The notes: generated by a model from the sequence alone, not told the origin. A DNA stretch of 64,000 nt from Thiocystis violascens DSM 198 (GCF_000227745.2 NC_018012.1:372001-436000), one strand, 5' to 3'. Positions 45,212 to 54,624 are shown, numbered from the stretch's first letter. Numbers and translations are program-made.

Positions 45212-45556
45212 TTAGGATGGCTGGCTGTTGCCTAAGGCACCATAGGCCTTGCGCATCCGGTTTTGCTTTCCCGCCCGTAAACCCGCGCGCGTCTCGACCA
45301 GCGCCTGACCCAATACGCGCCGTCGGGCGTCCGCTCGCGCGGCAATGAAGCTCTCCTGTTCGCGCACCTTGCTCAGTTCCAGTGTCTGCTCCTTGGTCAG
45401 GGGTTCGCTGCCTGCCCGTTCGACGATCCGCTCGATCAGCGGCGCGCGCCGTTTCTGTATCTTTTCGACCAATGTCCAATCGTCCTTCATCGCGGCCTGT
45501 TGCATCTGGCCGGTTGCCGCGCAAAGTTCATGGAGCAGATCCGTTACAGTAGACAT
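45212..45556 (-). CDS. fliT: FliT-like flagellar chaperone (probable)
   Basis: A 114-residue, mostly helical, Gln/Arg/Glu-rich protein starting [45 protein letters not shown]. The pattern of a first helix with W(T)[14 protein letters not shown] fits the FliT/flagellar protein family, and position next to flgL agrees. GGAGAA precedes ATG 45556. Its TAA stop is the base triplet duplicated by IS copy 2. The exact partner (FliD in enterics) is not in the window, so the name is provisional. Confidence 0.65.
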   Translation of the reverse strand: MSTVTDLLHELCAATGQMQQAAMKDDWTLVEKIQKRRAPLIERIVERAGSEPLTKEQTLELSKVREQESFIAARADARRRVLGQALVETRAGLRAGKQNRMRKAYGALGNSQPS

Positions 45557-45597
45557 GCGAGTTCTCCGGCTATTTTCAGAGGCGATTTCAGTTGCGG

Positions 45598-46578
45598 ATG
45601 ATGACACGAACGCATCAAGTTCCGTCGCAAGACATTCCCGATCAACGGCCCCTGGCCATCCTGTTGATGGGACCGACCGCCTCCGGCAAGACCGATCTGG
45701 CCGTCGAATTGGTCCGGCGCCTGCCATGCGACATCGTCAGCGTCGATTCGGCCATGGTCTATCGCGGCATGGATATCGGGACAGCCAAACCCGGCCCCGA
45801 GATCCTGGCCGAGGCGCCGCATCGACTGATTGACATTTTGGACCCGGCCGATGCCTATTCGACCGCGCGTTTTCGCGCCGATGCCCTGGCGGCGATGGCC
45901 GAGATTGTCGCGCAGGGTCGCATTCCGCTGCTGGTCGGCGGAACCATGCTGTATTTTCGCGCTCTACAGCAAGGCTTGGCCTGGCTGCCGAGCGCCGATC
46001 CCGAGGTCCGTCGCGCGCTCCTGGAGGAGTCCGCCTTGCTTGGTTGGCCGGCCATGCACGACCGTTTGGCCCGCGTCGATCCCGATTCCGCGCGCCAGAT
46101 CCATCCGAACGATCCGCAACGCATCCAGCGCGCACTGGAGGTCCATGTCCTCACTGGCCGTTCGATGAGCGAACTGATCCGATCCGCCGGAGTATCCCAG
46201 CAACTTCCGTACCGGTTGCTGAAGCTGATCCGCGCGCCCCTGGAGCGCAGTGTCCTGCACGCGCGGATCGAACGGCGCTTTCGCGCCATGCTGGATCAGG
46301 GGCTGGTAGAGGAGGTGGCGGGTCTGCTGGAACGTGGCGATCTGAACGAGGATCTGCCATCGATGCGGTGCGTGGGGTATCGGCAGGTCTTGAAATATTT
46401 GCGGGAAGAGTACAAATGGGATCAAATGCTGCACTGCGGTATCGCGGCATCGAGACAACTCGCCAAACGTCAATTGACCTGGCTCCGTCCGGAGCCCGCC
46501 GCCCATTGGCTGGCCGACGATCCAGCCCCGTTGGAGCAGGCGCTGGCGCTGATTGAGCAGGCCACGATTGCATCATAA
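45598..46578 (+). CDS. miaA: tRNA dimethylallyltransferase MiaA
   Basis: A 326-residue enzyme that adds a dimethylallyl group to A37 of tRNAs reading UNN codons. The P-loop [16 protein letters not shown] is near the start, followed by [37 protein letters not shown] and the [13 protein letters not shown] segment. ATG 45598 or the adjacent ATG 45601 are both possible starts. A TTG at 45592 is less likely. It is divergent from the FliT-like gene, with a 41-base gap. It starts the miaA-hfq-hflX block. Confidence 0.95.
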   Translation: MMTRTHQVPSQDIPDQRPLAILLMGPTASGKTDLAVELVRRLPCDIVSVDSAMVYRGMDIGTAKPGPEILAEAPHRLIDILDPADAYSTARFRADALAAMAEIVAQGRIPLLVGGTMLYFRALQQGLAWLPSADPEVRRALLEESALLGWPAMHDRLARVDPDSARQIHPNDPQRIQRALEVHVLTGRSMSELIRSAGVSQQLPYRLLKLIRAPLERSVLHARIERRFRAMLDQGLVEEVAGLLERGDLNEDLPSMRCVGYRQVLKYLREEYKWDQMLHCGIAASRQLAKRQLTWLRPEPAAHWLADDPAPLEQALALIEQATIAS

Positions 46579-46582
46579 TGAT

Positions 46583-46725
46583 ACTGACCACTGACCACTG
46601 ACCACTGACCACTGACCACTGACCACTGACCACTGACCACTGACCACTGACCACTGACCACTGACCACTGACCACTGACCACTGACCACTGACCACTGAC
46701 CACTGACCACTGACCACTGACCACT
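46583..46725. repeat. Heptanucleotide tandem repeat (ACTGACC) x20
   Basis: From 46583 to 46722 the sequence ACTGACC repeats 20 times without error, with ACT left over. It lies in the 268-base gap between miaA and hfq. Read on the other strand it is open in all frames as VVSGQWS units, so long frames there are artefacts. Perfect short repeats of this length change copy number by slippage. Confidence 0.97.
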
Positions 46726-46729
46726 CTTT

Positions 46730-46763
46730 CGTTGGGTGTGCCTGTCCCGGCTGCAACCCAACG
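46730..46763. promoter_or_regulatory. Inverted repeat upstream of hfq
   Basis: CGTTGGGT (46730-46737) and ACCCAACG (46756-46763) are perfect complements with an 18-base loop. No T-run follows, so it is not a clear terminator. It could form a hairpin in the hfq leader or mark another repeat remnant. Confidence 0.45.
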
Positions 46764-46846
46764 GATCCTTTCGTGGACCCGAATCGGGGCCACGGATTTT
46801 CAAGCCGGGCATTCATGCCAAGCAACAACAAGAAGGAGATAACCCC

Positions 46847-47113
46847 ATGTCCAAGGGCCAAAGCCTGCAAGACCCCTTTCTCAACGCACTACGGAAGGAG
46901 CGCGTTCCCGTGTCGATCTTTCTGGTCAATGGCATCAAATTGCAGGGGCAGATCGAATCCTTCGATCAATTCGTGGTTTTGCTGAAGAACAATGTCAGCC
47001 AGATGATCTATAAACACGCGATTTCGACCGTGGTGCCCGCCCGTAACGTCAAGTTGCCACTCGCCGACGACGCACTGCCTGAGCCAGACCTGCTAGAGCC
47101 AGGCAATCGTTGA
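46847..47113 (+). CDS. hfq: RNA chaperone Hfq
   Basis: An 88-residue Sm-like protein. [48 protein letters not shown] covers the first Sm motif and [15 protein letters not shown] the second, with the conserved YKHA. It forms a hexamer that pairs small RNAs with mRNAs. A strong site AGAAGGAGAT precedes ATG 46847. Its stop overlaps a TTG (47110) that could start hflX. Confidence 0.97.
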   Translation: MSKGQSLQDPFLNALRKERVPVSIFLVNGIKLQGQIESFDQFVVLLKNNVSQMIYKHAISTVVPARNVKLPLADDALPEPDLLEPGNR

Positions 47114-47172
47114 AAGCGACGACACACGTTTCAGCCGGGCACGGAACGCCCGCTCCGTCCGGGGGCTCGCTC

Positions 47173-48465
47173 GTGTTCGAGCGCCCCAAACTTGGCGAGC
47201 GGGCGGTGCTGGTGCATCTGGATATTGGTTCGACCGTCTTGCCGGACGAGCGCGAGGAGTTCGCGCTTCTAGCGACGGCGGCCGGCGCCGAAGTCGTTGG
47301 CACCCTGGGCGGCTCGCGCGCGGTGCCCGATCCGCGACTCTTCGTCGGGACCGGCAAGGCCGAGGAACTCAAGTCAATGGTCGCGGCGCTCGATGCCGAT
47401 CTGGCGATCTTCAACCATCCCCTGTCGCCAGCCCAGGAACGCAATCTGGAGCGTCTGCTGCAATGTCGGGTGGTGGATCGTTCAGGTCTGATCCTGGATA
47501 TCTTCGCGCAGCGCGCGCGCTCGTTCGAGGGCAAGCTCCAGGTCGAGCTGGCGCAACTCAAGCATCTGTCCACCCGTCTGGTGCGGGGCTGGACCCATCT
47601 GGAGCGCCAGAAGGGTGGTATCGGTCTGCGCGGCCCCGGCGAGACCCAGCTTGAAACCGATCGGCGCCTGCTTTCCAAGCGGGTGGACACGCTCGACCGG
47701 CGTCTGGAGCGCATCGAGGTTCAGCGCGCCCAGGGCCGCAAGGCGCGGGCCAGAGCCGAGCTGCCGGTGATCTCGCTCGTCGGCTATACCAACGCCGGCA
47801 AGTCGACCCTCTTTAATCAATTGACCGCGGCGGGCGTCTTCGAGGCCGACCAGTTGTTCGCGACCCTGGATCCGACCCTGCGGCGTCTCGCGCTGCCGAG
47901 CGGCGGACGGGTGTTGGTCGCCGATACCGTCGGATTTGTCAGTCACCTGCCGCATGAATTGGTCGCCGCCTTCCGCTCGACCCTGGAAGAGGCCCGCAAC
48001 GCCAATCTGCTGCTGCATGTCGTGGACGCGGCGGCCATCCAGCGCGCGCGCCAGATCGACGATGTGGAACACGTCCTGGCCGACATCGGCTGCGACGAAT
48101 TGCCGCGCCTGGAGGTCTTCAACAAAATCGACCTGCTCGATGACGCCTTGCCGCGCACCGAGCGCGACGCGAACGGCATGCCGACCCGCGTCTGGCTGTC
48201 GGCCCGCACGGGCGCGGGCATCGAGGCTCTCCTGATGGCGCTGGGCGAACTGACCGGCGGCAGCCAAACGCGGAAGCGTTTTCGTCTGGAGCCAGGCGAC
48301 GGCAAACTCCGGGCCTGGCTCTTCGAGCATGCGCGGGTGCTGTCGGACCAGCCGGTCGAGACGGGTGGCTGGACCATCGAGTTCGTCGTCGGGAGCGCTC
48401 AGCTCGACCGGCTTCTGGCCACCGACGATGCGCTGCGACGGCGACTGCATGCGCTCTCCCGTTAA
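47173..48465 (+). CDS. hflX: GTPase HflX (ribosome-associated)
   Basis: A 430-residue GTPase that binds the 50S subunit and splits stalled ribosomes. The HflX N-terminal domain has GSRAVPDPRLFVGTGKAEELKS-like text and the GxGE motif GPGETQLETDRR. The G domain has SLVGYTNAGKSTLFNQLT, DTVGFVSHLPHELVAAF and FNKIDLLD. GTG 47173 gives VFERPKLGERAVLVHL at the start, in line with family N-termini, with GGGGG upstream. TTG 47110, overlapping the hfq stop, would add 21 residues. The stop TAA lies in the left end of a palindromic element. Confidence 0.94.
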   Translation: MFERPKLGERAVLVHLDIGSTVLPDEREEFALLATAAGAEVVGTLGGSRAVPDPRLFVGTGKAEELKSMVAALDADLAIFNHPLSPAQERNLERLLQCRVVDRSGLILDIFAQRARSFEGKLQVELAQLKHLSTRLVRGWTHLERQKGGIGLRGPGETQLETDRRLLSKRVDTLDRRLERIEVQRAQGRKARARAELPVISLVGYTNAGKSTLFNQLTAAGVFEADQLFATLDPTLRRLALPSGGRVLVADTVGFVSHLPHELVAAFRSTLEEARNANLLLHVVDAAAIQRARQIDDVEHVLADIGCDELPRLEVFNKIDLLDDALPRTERDANGMPTRVWLSARTGAGIEALLMALGELTGGSQTRKRFRLEPGDGKLRAWLFEHARVLSDQPVETGGWTIEFVVGSAQLDRLLATDDALRRRLHALSR

Positions 48466-48654
48466 ACCGCGCCCAGCGCGGTATGCGCTGTTTTTGCATT
48501 AGACCGGCCCCGGCAGAATCAACGACCGCTGGAGCTTGCGCGGTTTAACTTATTAAAAAATATAAATTTCAAACCGCGTCTCACCGAGATCGAGGACATC
48601 TCCACAGCTAGGCACAAAATGAGAATTACGCATTCCGCTCTGGCCGCGGTTTAG
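48462..48654. repeat. Inverted pair of TTAAACCGCG palindromic elements after hflX
   Basis: Unit 1 (48462-48548) is related to the unit at 29557-29644. Unit 2 (48570-48654, opposite orientation) is related to the unit at 31644-31730. They are separated by the AT-rich CTTATTAAAAAATATAAATT. The hflX stop codon is within the first TTAAACCGCG. The rest of the hflX-hflK gap (48655-48888) shows no gene. TATACT at 48765 is a possible -10 box, but no well-spaced -35 box is clear. Confidence 0.85.
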
Positions 48655-48888
48655 CGGCTTATTTGCCGTTACCCGGTCGGTCACATACAATCGGACCCTC
48701 GTCCGGTTCTCGTCGCGCGCCTTGACGCTGCCCGAACTTGATATCGATCGCCAGCGTCGGCACCTATACTCCCAAGCTAAAGACGGGCAAGATCATTGAT
48801 GTCTTTCGCAACCGTGTTTGATAGGCCATTCGAGCAGTGGCCGTCCCAAACACCCCCATACCTTGAAACATGAACAGACGGAGTAGCT

Positions 48889-50061
48889 ATGGCCTGGAAT
48901 GAGCCAGGTGGCGGTAACCAAGACCCTTGGAGCGGCAAGAGCGGCGGCGATCAAGGTCCACCCGACCTCGATGAAGTCGTGCGCAAGCTTCAGGAGCGAC
49001 TCGGCGGATTATTCGGCGGCAACAAGCCCCCGGGGAACGGTTCCTCTGGCGGTGGCTCCGGAATCGGTCTGCCGGGCGGTCAGTTCAGCTCGCGAGCCAT
49101 TGGTATTATTGTCGGCGTTCTGGTCGTCGTCTGGCTGGCCTCCGGAATCTACATCGTCGAGCCCGCCGAGCGCGGCGTCGTCATGCGGTTCGGACGCTAT
49201 GTCGATACCACCGGCCCCGGTCCGCACTGGCATATCCCGATGCCGATCGAGTCGGTCGTCAAGGTCAATGTCGACGAAATTTCCACCTTCAGTCATCGCG
49301 CGGCGATGTTGACCCAGGACGAGAATATCGTCGAGGTCGAACTGACCGTGCAGTCGCGCATTCAGGACGCCGCCGATTATCTGTTCCAGGACCAGGATCC
49401 GGAGAAGACCCTCAATGACGCCACCGTGACGGTGGTGCGGGTCACCATCGGGCAGAGCAAGCTCGACTATGTCATGACCGAGGGGCGTGGCGCGGTGGCG
49501 GTCACCATCAAGGAACGCATCCAGGCCTTGATGGATCAGTATCGAACTGGCCTGGTCGTGACCTCCGTCAACATGCAGCCGGCCAAGCCGCCGGATCAGG
49601 TCAAGGCGGCCTTCGATGACGCCATCAAGGCGCGCGAGGACAAAGAACGGCTCGAAAATCAGGCCGAGGCCTATTCCAACGAAGTGCTTCCGCAGGCGCG
49701 TGGCGCGGCGGCGCGCATCCTGGCCGACGCCAAGGCGTATCGCGACAAGGTGATCGCCGAATCCGAGGGCGAGGCATCGCGCTTCACGGCGGTCCTGACG
49801 CAGTACGCCAAGGCCCCCGAGGTGACCCGTCAGCGTCTGTATCTGGAGACAATGGAACAGGTGTTCACCGAGAACAGCAAGGTTCTACTCGACGTCCAGG
49901 ATGGCGCGAACAGTCTTCTCTATCTGCCGGTCGAACAACTCATGAAACAGCGTCAGATGCCGGTCGAACCCGCGCGGACCGAGCCGGTTGGCGCCTTGCA
50001 TGTACCGGAGAACATCGATCCTCCTCAACGGGTGGTCGATCGCGATCGGAGGTCGCGTTGA
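48889..50061 (+). CDS. hflK: HflK, FtsH protease modulator subunit
   Basis: A 390-residue membrane protein of the SPFH/stomatin family. A Gly/Pro-rich cytoplasmic N-terminus (about 1-62) precedes one transmembrane helix (AIGIIVGVLVVVWLASGIYIV) and the band-7 domain (GVVMRFGRYVDTTGPGPHWHIPMPIESV). A long coiled-coil region has NEVLPQARGAAARILADAKAYRDKVIAESEGEASRF. With HflC it forms a cage around FtsH. It overlaps hflC (TGATG). Confidence 0.96.
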   Translation: MAWNEPGGGNQDPWSGKSGGDQGPPDLDEVVRKLQERLGGLFGGNKPPGNGSSGGGSGIGLPGGQFSSRAIGIIVGVLVVVWLASGIYIVEPAERGVVMRFGRYVDTTGPGPHWHIPMPIESVVKVNVDEISTFSHRAAMLTQDENIVEVELTVQSRIQDAADYLFQDQDPEKTLNDATVTVVRVTIGQSKLDYVMTEGRGAVAVTIKERIQALMDQYRTGLVVTSVNMQPAKPPDQVKAAFDDAIKAREDKERLENQAEAYSNEVLPQARGAAARILADAKAYRDKVIAESEGEASRFTAVLTQYAKAPEVTRQRLYLETMEQVFTENSKVLLDVQDGANSLLYLPVEQLMKQRQMPVEPARTEPVGALHVPENIDPPQRVVDRDRRSR

Positions 50062-50942
50062 TGAGCCAGTCCAATCAATTAAAGACCTTTGTTCCCGTCG
50101 GCCTCGCCGCGCTGGTGATCTTTCTCTATGCCTTTACCTTCGTGGTCCGGGAATACGAGGTCGCCATCAAGCTGCGTCTCGGCGAAATCATCTCGGACGA
50201 CTATCGCGCGGGTCTTCATTTCAAGATCCCGATTCTCAACCAGATCAAGACGTTCGACCGCCGCATCCAGACTCTGGATTCGCAGCCGGAGCGCTTTTTG
50301 ACGATCGAGAAAAAGGACGTGATCGTCGATTCCTACGCAAAATGGCGGATCGCGAATGCCGCCCAGTTCTACCGTTCCACCGGCGGTATCAGTGCCCGCA
50401 CCAGTCGGCTGCTCTCGGAGCGCATCAATACCAGTCTGCGCGACGAATTCGGCAAGCGGACCATCCAGGAAGTCGTCTCGGACGATCGTCTCGCCTTGAT
50501 GGATATCCTGACCAAGGAGGTCAACGCCAATGCGAGCGATCTGGGTGTCGAGGTCGTCGATATTCGGGTCAAGAAGATCGACCTGCCGCCGGAAGTTAGC
50601 GAATCCGTGTATCAGCGCATGCGCGCCGAGCGTGAACGGGTGGCGCGCGATCTGCGGGCCAAGGGCGCGGAGGCTGCGGAGCGGATTCGCGCCGATGCCG
50701 ACCGGCAGCGCACCGTCATTGTTGCCGAGGCATACAAGGAATCCGAGGAACTGCGGGGCGAGGGCGATGCCCGCGCGACTGAAATCTATGCCGCGGCCTT
50801 CAATCAGGATCCCAGCTTTTATGCCTTTTACCGCAGCCTGAATGCCTATCGGACAACCTTCGGCAAGGGCGGCGACATGATGGTTCTGGAGCCTGATTCC
50901 GAGTTTTTCCGCTTCTTTCGCGAGTCGTCCGGGCAACCCTAA
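50061..50942 (+). CDS. hflC: HflC, FtsH protease modulator subunit
   Basis: A 293-residue partner of HflK with an N-terminal membrane helix (TFVPVGLAALVIFLYAFTFVV), band-7 domain (EVAIKLRLGEIISDDYRAGLHFKIP) and the C-terminal NQDPSFYAFYRSLNAYRTTFGKGGDMMVLEPDSEFF. The start at ATG 50061 overlaps the hflK stop. In most gammaproteobacteria the DUF2065 gene follows directly; here 3.8 kb of other DNA comes between. Confidence 0.96.
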   Translation: MSQSNQLKTFVPVGLAALVIFLYAFTFVVREYEVAIKLRLGEIISDDYRAGLHFKIPILNQIKTFDRRIQTLDSQPERFLTIEKKDVIVDSYAKWRIANAAQFYRSTGGISARTSRLLSERINTSLRDEFGKRTIQEVVSDDRLALMDILTKEVNANASDLGVEVVDIRVKKIDLPPEVSESVYQRMRAERERVARDLRAKGAEAAERIRADADRQRTVIVAEAYKESEELRGEGDARATEIYAAAFNQDPSFYAFYRSLNAYRTTFGKGGDMMVLEPDSEFFRFFRESSGQP

Positions 50943-50945
50943 AGG

Positions 50946-51044
50946 CGCCCCGCCTCTCTCTGAGTGCCAACGCAAGCTGTTCGTGGCTCGATGCGTCTGT
51001 TCGAGGCGACGTCGGACTTGCCACGAACGGCTTCAGGCGGGGCG
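50946..51044. repeat. Nested inverted repeat after hflC
   Basis: Outer arms CGCCCCGCCT (50946-50955) and AGGCGGGGCG (51035-51044) are exact complements. Inside them AGCTGTTCGTGGC (50975-50987) and GCCACGAACGGCT (51020-51032) pair with one mismatch. A 99-bp palindrome of this kind just past a stop codon could be a transcript end or a small mobile element. A single end of the AGGCGATTT family follows at 51055-51073. Confidence 0.7.
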
Positions 51045-51111
51045 AATGGCATGCGCTTTTTCGGAAATCGCCTTAACCTAATGCCATTGACCCCGCCGCT
51101 GGACACGCGCC

Positions 51112-51258
51112 ATGACCCCGGAGCAGTTCGTCGCCAAATGGACCGGCGTCACCCTCAAGGAACGCTCGGCGGCCTAGGAACACTTCTGCGATCTCTGTCG
51201 CCTGCTCGACGAACCCACGCCCGCCGAGGCCGACCCGACCGGCGCCTGGTACTGCTGA
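51112..51258 (+). pseudogene. Remnant of a DNA methyltransferase N-terminus
   Basis: In one frame the sequence reads MTPEQFVAKWTGVTLKERSAA, a TAG stop at 51175, then EHFCDLCRLLDEPTPAEADP, TGAWYC and TGA. I recognise this as the start of large class I DNA methyltransferase/type IIG (MmeI-like) proteins, where the TAG position is normally Gln (CAG). Only about 48 codons remain and nothing of the catalytic domain follows. It is a decayed fragment of a restriction-modification gene. The recognition is from memory of the family and should be searched. Confidence 0.7.
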
Positions 51259-51348
51259 TCTTCAGCGTATGATGGGCGGTGTCGAAAGGGCGGTCGTTTA
51301 TCACTGCCTCGCCAGTCCAACGCAGAATACGCCTTCGGGAGGCGGTGC

Positions 51349-54300
51349 ATGTCAACGACTGACCCCAAGAGCATCCGTGCGGGGCAAGGCTTGCCGGCTC
51401 TGACGCATGGCGAGGCGATATTGGCCAGTGACCTGTCTAGCAAGTTGTTGGAACTCATGCCCAACGGCCTGGCGGTGTGCCGGATGTTGTTCGAGGAGGG
51501 GATTCCCTGCGACTACATCCATCTCTATACGAATCCGGCCTTCCACGCGCAAACCGGGCTGGGACCGGTCTGCGGTCAGCGGATCACGGACGTGATTCCC
51601 GGGATCCGCGAGGCCGATCCCCAGTTGTTCGAGATCTACGGACGGGTGGCGGCGGGTGGCGACCCGGAACGCGTCGAACTCGCGATCAACGCCCTCAACA
51701 AGCGGTTTTCGATTCAAGTCTTTTGCCCGCAACCCGATCACTTCGTCGTCATTTTCGATGACATCACCCAGCGTCAGCAGGACGAGGTTCAGCTCCGCCT
51801 CCAGGCGCTAGTGCTCGATCAGATCCAGGATCATGTCACCATCACGGATCTGAACGGCGTCGTGACCTACGTCAACCGCACCCAAGTCGAAGCCTTGCAA
51901 TGTCCGCCCTCCGCGATGATCGATCAGCATGTCTCGGCCTATGGCGAAAGCCTCCAGGCGGATGCGACCCAGCAGGAAATCGTGGAGGCCACGCTGACGC
52001 AAGGGGCGTGGAACGGCAAGGTGGTGAACGTTCGGCCGGATGGCTCATCCCTCTTGCTCGATTTACGCACCACCTTGATCAAGGACGACGCCGGCAAACC
52101 CGTCGCCATGGTGGGAATCGGGACCGATATCACCGCGCGGCTTCAAGTCGAGGCCGCGTTGCGCGACAGCGAACGCCATTACCGCGTCCTGTTTGACAAC
52201 CTCTTCGCCGGGGTGGTGGTGCATGGCCCCGACACCGGCATCTTGTTTTCCAATCCGATGGCCTCGCAGCTACTGGGGCTGACGACCGCCCAGATGCGTG
52301 GCCTCACGGCCATCGATCCGGCGTGGTGTTTCATCCGCGAAGACGGAACCCGGATGCCCGTGGAGGAGTATCCGGTGCATCGCGTCGTCGCGTCCGGCGT
52401 CGCGACGCACCAGGTGATCTTGGGGATTCTCAGGCCCGACCGCAAAGGACCGACCTGGGTGCAGTGTCAGGCGCATCCCATCCTGGGGGATCAGGGTCAA
52501 ATCGAGCAGATTGTCGTGATCTTTTTCGAGATGACCGAACGCAAGCAGGCCGAGGAGATCCAGGCGTTTTTAGCGCAGACCAGTAGCAAGGCGACGGATG
52601 CATCCTTTTTCCAGGCGTTAGCGCGTTTCCTGGCCGAGCGTCTGGACGTGTTTTACGTGTGCATCGATCGTCTCGAAGGAGATGGCTTGAACGCCCGTAC
52701 CCTGGCCGTCTGGTGCGATGGACACTTCGAGGATAACGTCACCTATGCCTTGCGGGACACGCCCTGCGGCGAGGTCGTCGGCCAGCAGATCTGTTGCTTC
52801 CCGGCCCGCGTCTGTCAAAGCTTCCCGCGGGATCAGGTGCTCCAGGATCTGCGCGCCGAGAGCTATATCGGGACGACGCTCTGGAGTCATACCGGCCAGC
52901 CGATCGGTCTGATCGCCGTCATTGGACGGGAACCGTTGAACCACCGCCCGCAGGCGGAAGCGATCTTAAAGCAGGTGGCGATCCGGGCGGCAGGCGAATT
53001 GGAACGGCTGTTTGCGGAGGAATCGCTGCGCGAGAGCGAGCAGCATTTCCGCACCCTGGCCAATGGCGGCGAAACGCTGATTTGGGCCTCCGGGCAAGAC
53101 AAGCTGTGCGACTACTTCAATGAACCTTGGTTGCGGTTTACCGGACGCGCGCTCGCGCAGGAGGTCGGCAATGGTTGGTCAGAGGGCGTGCATCCCGAGG
53201 ATTTCGACCGGTGTTTGCAGACCTATGTCACCGCGTTCGACCAACGCCAACCCTTCAGCATGAACTATCGCTTGCGCCATGCCGACGGCGCCTATCGCTG
53301 GCTGCGCGACGATGGCAATCCGCGCTATGACAGTCAGGGCGTCTTTCTCGGCTATATCGGGTTCTGTGTCGACATCACCGAACAGAAGGCGGCCGCCGAG
53401 GAACTGGATCGCTACCGTCAGCATTTGGAACAACTGGTCGAGGCGCGGACCCGCGAACTCGTTATCGCCAAGGAGGCCGCTGAAACGGCCAATGTGGCCA
53501 AGAGCGCCTTCCTCGCGAACATGAGCCATGAAATTCGCACCCCATTGAATGCGATCACGGGGATGACGTATCTGCTCAAGCGCGCCGGTGTCACCGCCCA
53601 ACAAGCCGAACGACTCGGCACGATCGAGACGGCGGGACGCCACCTGTTGGAGATCATCAATGCCGTGCTGGATCTCTCCAAAATCGAGGCCGGCCAGTTT
53701 GCCCTTGAGGACGTCGAGGTCAATGTGGTCACCCTCGTCGCGAATGTCGCCTCGATCCTCTCCGAAGGCGCGCGCGCGAAAGGGCTCACCTTGGTGATCG
53801 ACATCCAACCACTCCCGTCTTCGCTGCGCGGCGATCCCACCCGACTCCAGCAAGCCTTGCTGAACTATGCCACCAATGCGATCAAGTTCACCGTGACGGG
53901 GACCATCACCCTGCGCACGCGGGTTGAGGTGGACCTGAGCGACCGCGTGTTGGTCCGATTTGAGGTGCAGGACACCGGCATTGGGATCGCCCCGGCCATC
54001 CTTCCCAAGTTATTTTCCAACTTCGAGCAGGCCGACAATTCGATCAGCCGCAAGTACGGCGGCACCGGGTTAGGGTTGGCCATCACGAAAAAACTCGCGC
54101 AGTTGATGGGCGGAGAGGTCGGCGTGGAGAGTACGCCGGGCGTGGGAAGTACCTTCTGGTTCACGGCACGACTCAACAAAGACCCGTGCGCGACCAACGC
54201 TTCCCCCGCGCTCACGGATTCCGCCGAAGCCAGCCTCCTGCGGGACTATTCGGGCCGGCGGATTTTGTTGGTCGAGGATGAACCGATCAATCGCGAGGTG

Positions 54301-54624
54301 GCCAGAATGCTGCTGGACGATCTGGGGATGATCGTCGAGATGGCCGAGGATGGGGCGCAAGCTGTTGAGCTGGCCTGCCGCTATGATTATGACCTGATCC
54401 TGATGGACATGCAGATGCCGAACCTCGATGGGTTAGAAGCCACCCGGCGCATCCGGCAGTGGCCTGACCGTTCCCTGGTGCCCATCCTGGCCTTGACCGC
54501 CAATGCCTTTGCCGACGATAAAGCGCGCTGTTTCGCGGCGGGGATGAACGATTTCATCGCCAAGCCGATCGATCCGGAGGTGCTGTTCGCGGCCCTGTTG
54601 ACTTGGTTGGCCAAGTTTGGCTGA
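51349..54624 (+). CDS. Hybrid sensor histidine kinase with PAS, GAF and receiver domains
   Basis: A 1091-residue, apparently soluble kinase. In order: PAS-like region about 25-140 ([14 protein letters not shown]), PAS about 150-270 ([24 protein letters not shown]), PAS about 280-400, GAF about 405-560 ([24 protein letters not shown]), PAS about 565-690 ([24 protein letters not shown]), kinase core with the phosphorylated His in [19 protein letters not shown] and ATP-binding [10 protein letters not shown] and [13 protein letters not shown], and a receiver about 960-1085 with Asp in [14 protein letters not shown]. No membrane helix and no partner regulator nearby. It breaks the usual hflC-DUF2065 neighbourhood. 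The signal is unknown. GGGAGGCGG precedes the ATG. Confidence 0.93.
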   Translation: MSTTDPKSIRAGQGLPALTHGEAILASDLSSKLLELMPNGLAVCRMLFEEGIPCDYIHLYTNPAFHAQTGLGPVCGQRITDVIPGIREADPQLFEIYGRVAAGGDPERVELAINALNKRFSIQVFCPQPDHFVVIFDDITQRQQDEVQLRLQALVLDQIQDHVTITDLNGVVTYVNRTQVEALQCPPSAMIDQHVSAYGESLQADATQQEIVEATLTQGAWNGKVVNVRPDGSSLLLDLRTTLIKDDAGKPVAMVGIGTDITARLQVEAALRDSERHYRVLFDNLFAGVVVHGPDTGILFSNPMASQLLGLTTAQMRGLTAIDPAWCFIREDGTRMPVEEYPVHRVVASGVATHQVILGILRPDRKGPTWVQCQAHPILGDQGQIEQIVVIFFEMTERKQAEEIQAFLAQTSSKATDASFFQALARFLAERLDVFYVCIDRLEGDGLNARTLAVWCDGHFEDNVTYALRDTPCGEVVGQQICCFPARVCQSFPRDQVLQDLRAESYIGTTLWSHTGQPIGLIAVIGREPLNHRPQAEAILKQVAIRAAGELERLFAEESLRESEQHFRTLANGGETLIWASGQDKLCDYFNEPWLRFTGRALAQEVGNGWSEGVHPEDFDRCLQTYVTAFDQRQPFSMNYRLRHADGAYRWLRDDGNPRYDSQGVFLGYIGFCVDITEQKAAAEELDRYRQHLEQLVEARTRELVIAKEAAETANVAKSAFLANMSHEIRTPLNAITGMTYLLKRAGVTAQQAERLGTIETAGRHLLEIINAVLDLSKIEAGQFALEDVEVNVVTLVANVASILSEGARAKGLTLVIDIQPLPSSLRGDPTRLQQALLNYATNAIKFTVTGTITLRTRVEVDLSDRVLVRFEVQDTGIGIAPAILPKLFSNFEQADNSISRKYGGTGLGLAITKKLAQLMGGEVGVESTPGVGSTFWFTARLNKDPCATNASPALTDSAEASLLRDYSGRRILLVEDEPINREVARMLLDDLGMIVEMAEDGAQAVELACRYDYDLILMDMQMPNLDGLEATRRIRQWPDRSLVPILALTANAFADDKARCFAAGMNDFIAKPIDPEVLFAALLTWLAKFG

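Noticed and set aside
46583-46725. Possible CRISPR array
   Set aside because: The units are 7 bp, perfect and without spacers, and no cas gene is present. It is a simple tandem repeat.
46151-46870. Minus-strand frames with many VVSGQWS repeats
   Set aside because: They arise from the ACTGACC tandem repeat, which has no stop codon in any minus-strand frame. There is no start signal or family match.
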